A DNA stretch of 64,000 bases, taken from positions 203,029-267,028 of the forward strand of contig NZ_KE384301.1 of assembly GCF_000425065.1 (NCBI RefSeq), given 5' to 3'. Below the pieces are notes generated by a model. That model was given only the letters and a program-made list of their open reading frames with translations, was not told the DNA's origin and made no database searches. The position numbers and the translations under genes were made by a program. This document shows, piece by piece, positions 63,812-64,000 of this stretch. How positions within the stretch are numbered: position 1 is the first letter of the stretch; the number at the start of each line of letters is the position of its first letter. This DNA is from Actinomadura rifamycini DSM 43936 (GTDB lineage: Bacteria; Actinomycetota; Actinomycetes; Streptosporangiales; Streptosporangiaceae).

Positions 63812-64000
63812 CCCCGGCCCCGGCGGACGGCGGGCCGGCGCGCGGCGATCCGGGGGGCGGGGCTCCCGCGGGGCGGATGCTGGTGCTGCGGGCCCTGGGG
63901 CTCGGGGACCTGCTGACCGCCGTCCCGGCGCTGCGGGCGCTGCGGCGCGGCGCCCGGTCCGCCGGCGGGCCCGGCGCCCGGATCATTCTCGCCGCGCCGG
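63808..64000 (+). CDS. Second GT9 (heptosyltransferase-like), cut by window end
   Basis: The start of a glycosyltransferase family 9 protein, open to the last base. A Gly/Pro-rich leader of about 22 residues is followed by RMLVLRALGLGDLLTAVPAL, the GT9 N-terminal signature, then RALRRGARSAGG and ARIILAAP. The GTG at 63808 overlaps the SDR stop codon by 4 bases, as in the rest of the operon; GTG 63802 is an in-frame alternative. It is partial only because the window stops. Confidence 0.8.
   Translation, partial: MTPAPADGGPARGDPGGGAPAGRMLVLRALGLGDLLTAVPALRALRRGARSAGGPGARIILAAP

Overview
The window is very GC-rich (roughly three quarters G+C), with tightly packed genes, many GTG/TTG starts, Tat-type lipoprotein signals and actinobacterial families (GarA, FtsR, ResR-like MerR, DUF6343, MocR and UTRA/HutC regulators). 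The layout garA - MerR - bifunctional nuclease - MerR - gcvP, with a pgsA-like gene and manC close by, matches what I remember of the core chromosome of Mycobacterium and Streptomyces. This points to a filamentous actinomycete, plausibly of the Actinomadura/Streptosporangiales kind. The genus is inference. I see no rRNA, tRNA, phage, transposase or CRISPR.

0-8 kb: a small membrane protein, two tandem Tat-exported Rieske lipoproteins, uvrA with a candidate LexA box, a TPR protein, and an overlapping histidine kinase/response regulator pair. 8-17 kb: gcvP behind a tandem glycine riboswitch, a large flippase-like protein with a kinase-like insert, then the conserved MerR (ResR-like), bifunctional nuclease, MerR (FtsR-like) and FHA (GarA) block. 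17-26 kb: a decayed MMPL transporter remnant, a divergent LysE exporter/MocR regulator pair, the manC and CDP-alcohol phosphatidyltransferase couple, an orphan histidine kinase and NADP-type glutamate dehydrogenase. 26-33 kb: thiC under a TPP riboswitch, a TetR regulator, a metallophosphoesterase, a DUF1772/NmrA-like pair and a divergent AraC regulator.

32.5-39.2 kb looks like a sugar-uptake locus. A HutC-type GntR regulator sits next to a DasR-like operator. On one side are ascorbate-class PTS genes (IIC, IIB, IIA) and a SIS-domain protein; on the other are a secreted protein of unknown function and a PfkB kinase. 39-52 kb is mostly housekeeping: an EF-hand protein, pgi, acyl-CoA thioesterase, an MFS exporter, a lactonase-type beta-propeller, a succinate-semialdehyde dehydrogenase, a very large HEAT-like protein, an aldo/keto reductase and a PEBP protein.

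52.4-64 kb is the most interesting part: a heptose-based glycan cluster in an organism not expected to make LPS. Two divergent family-2 glycosyltransferases precede a run of nine genes that overlap by 1-4 bases: NodU-type carbamoyltransferase, a GT2 fused to a GmhB-like phosphatase, GT9, two GT4-like transferases, GmhA, HldE, a short-chain dehydrogenase and a second GT9 cut by the window end. Together they could convert sedoheptulose-7-phosphate to an ADP-heptose and transfer it into a possibly carbamoylated surface glycan or secondary metabolite. At the gmhA start a palindromic element of about 71 bp is duplicated in frame, and the GT2-GmhB fusion has an odd linker.
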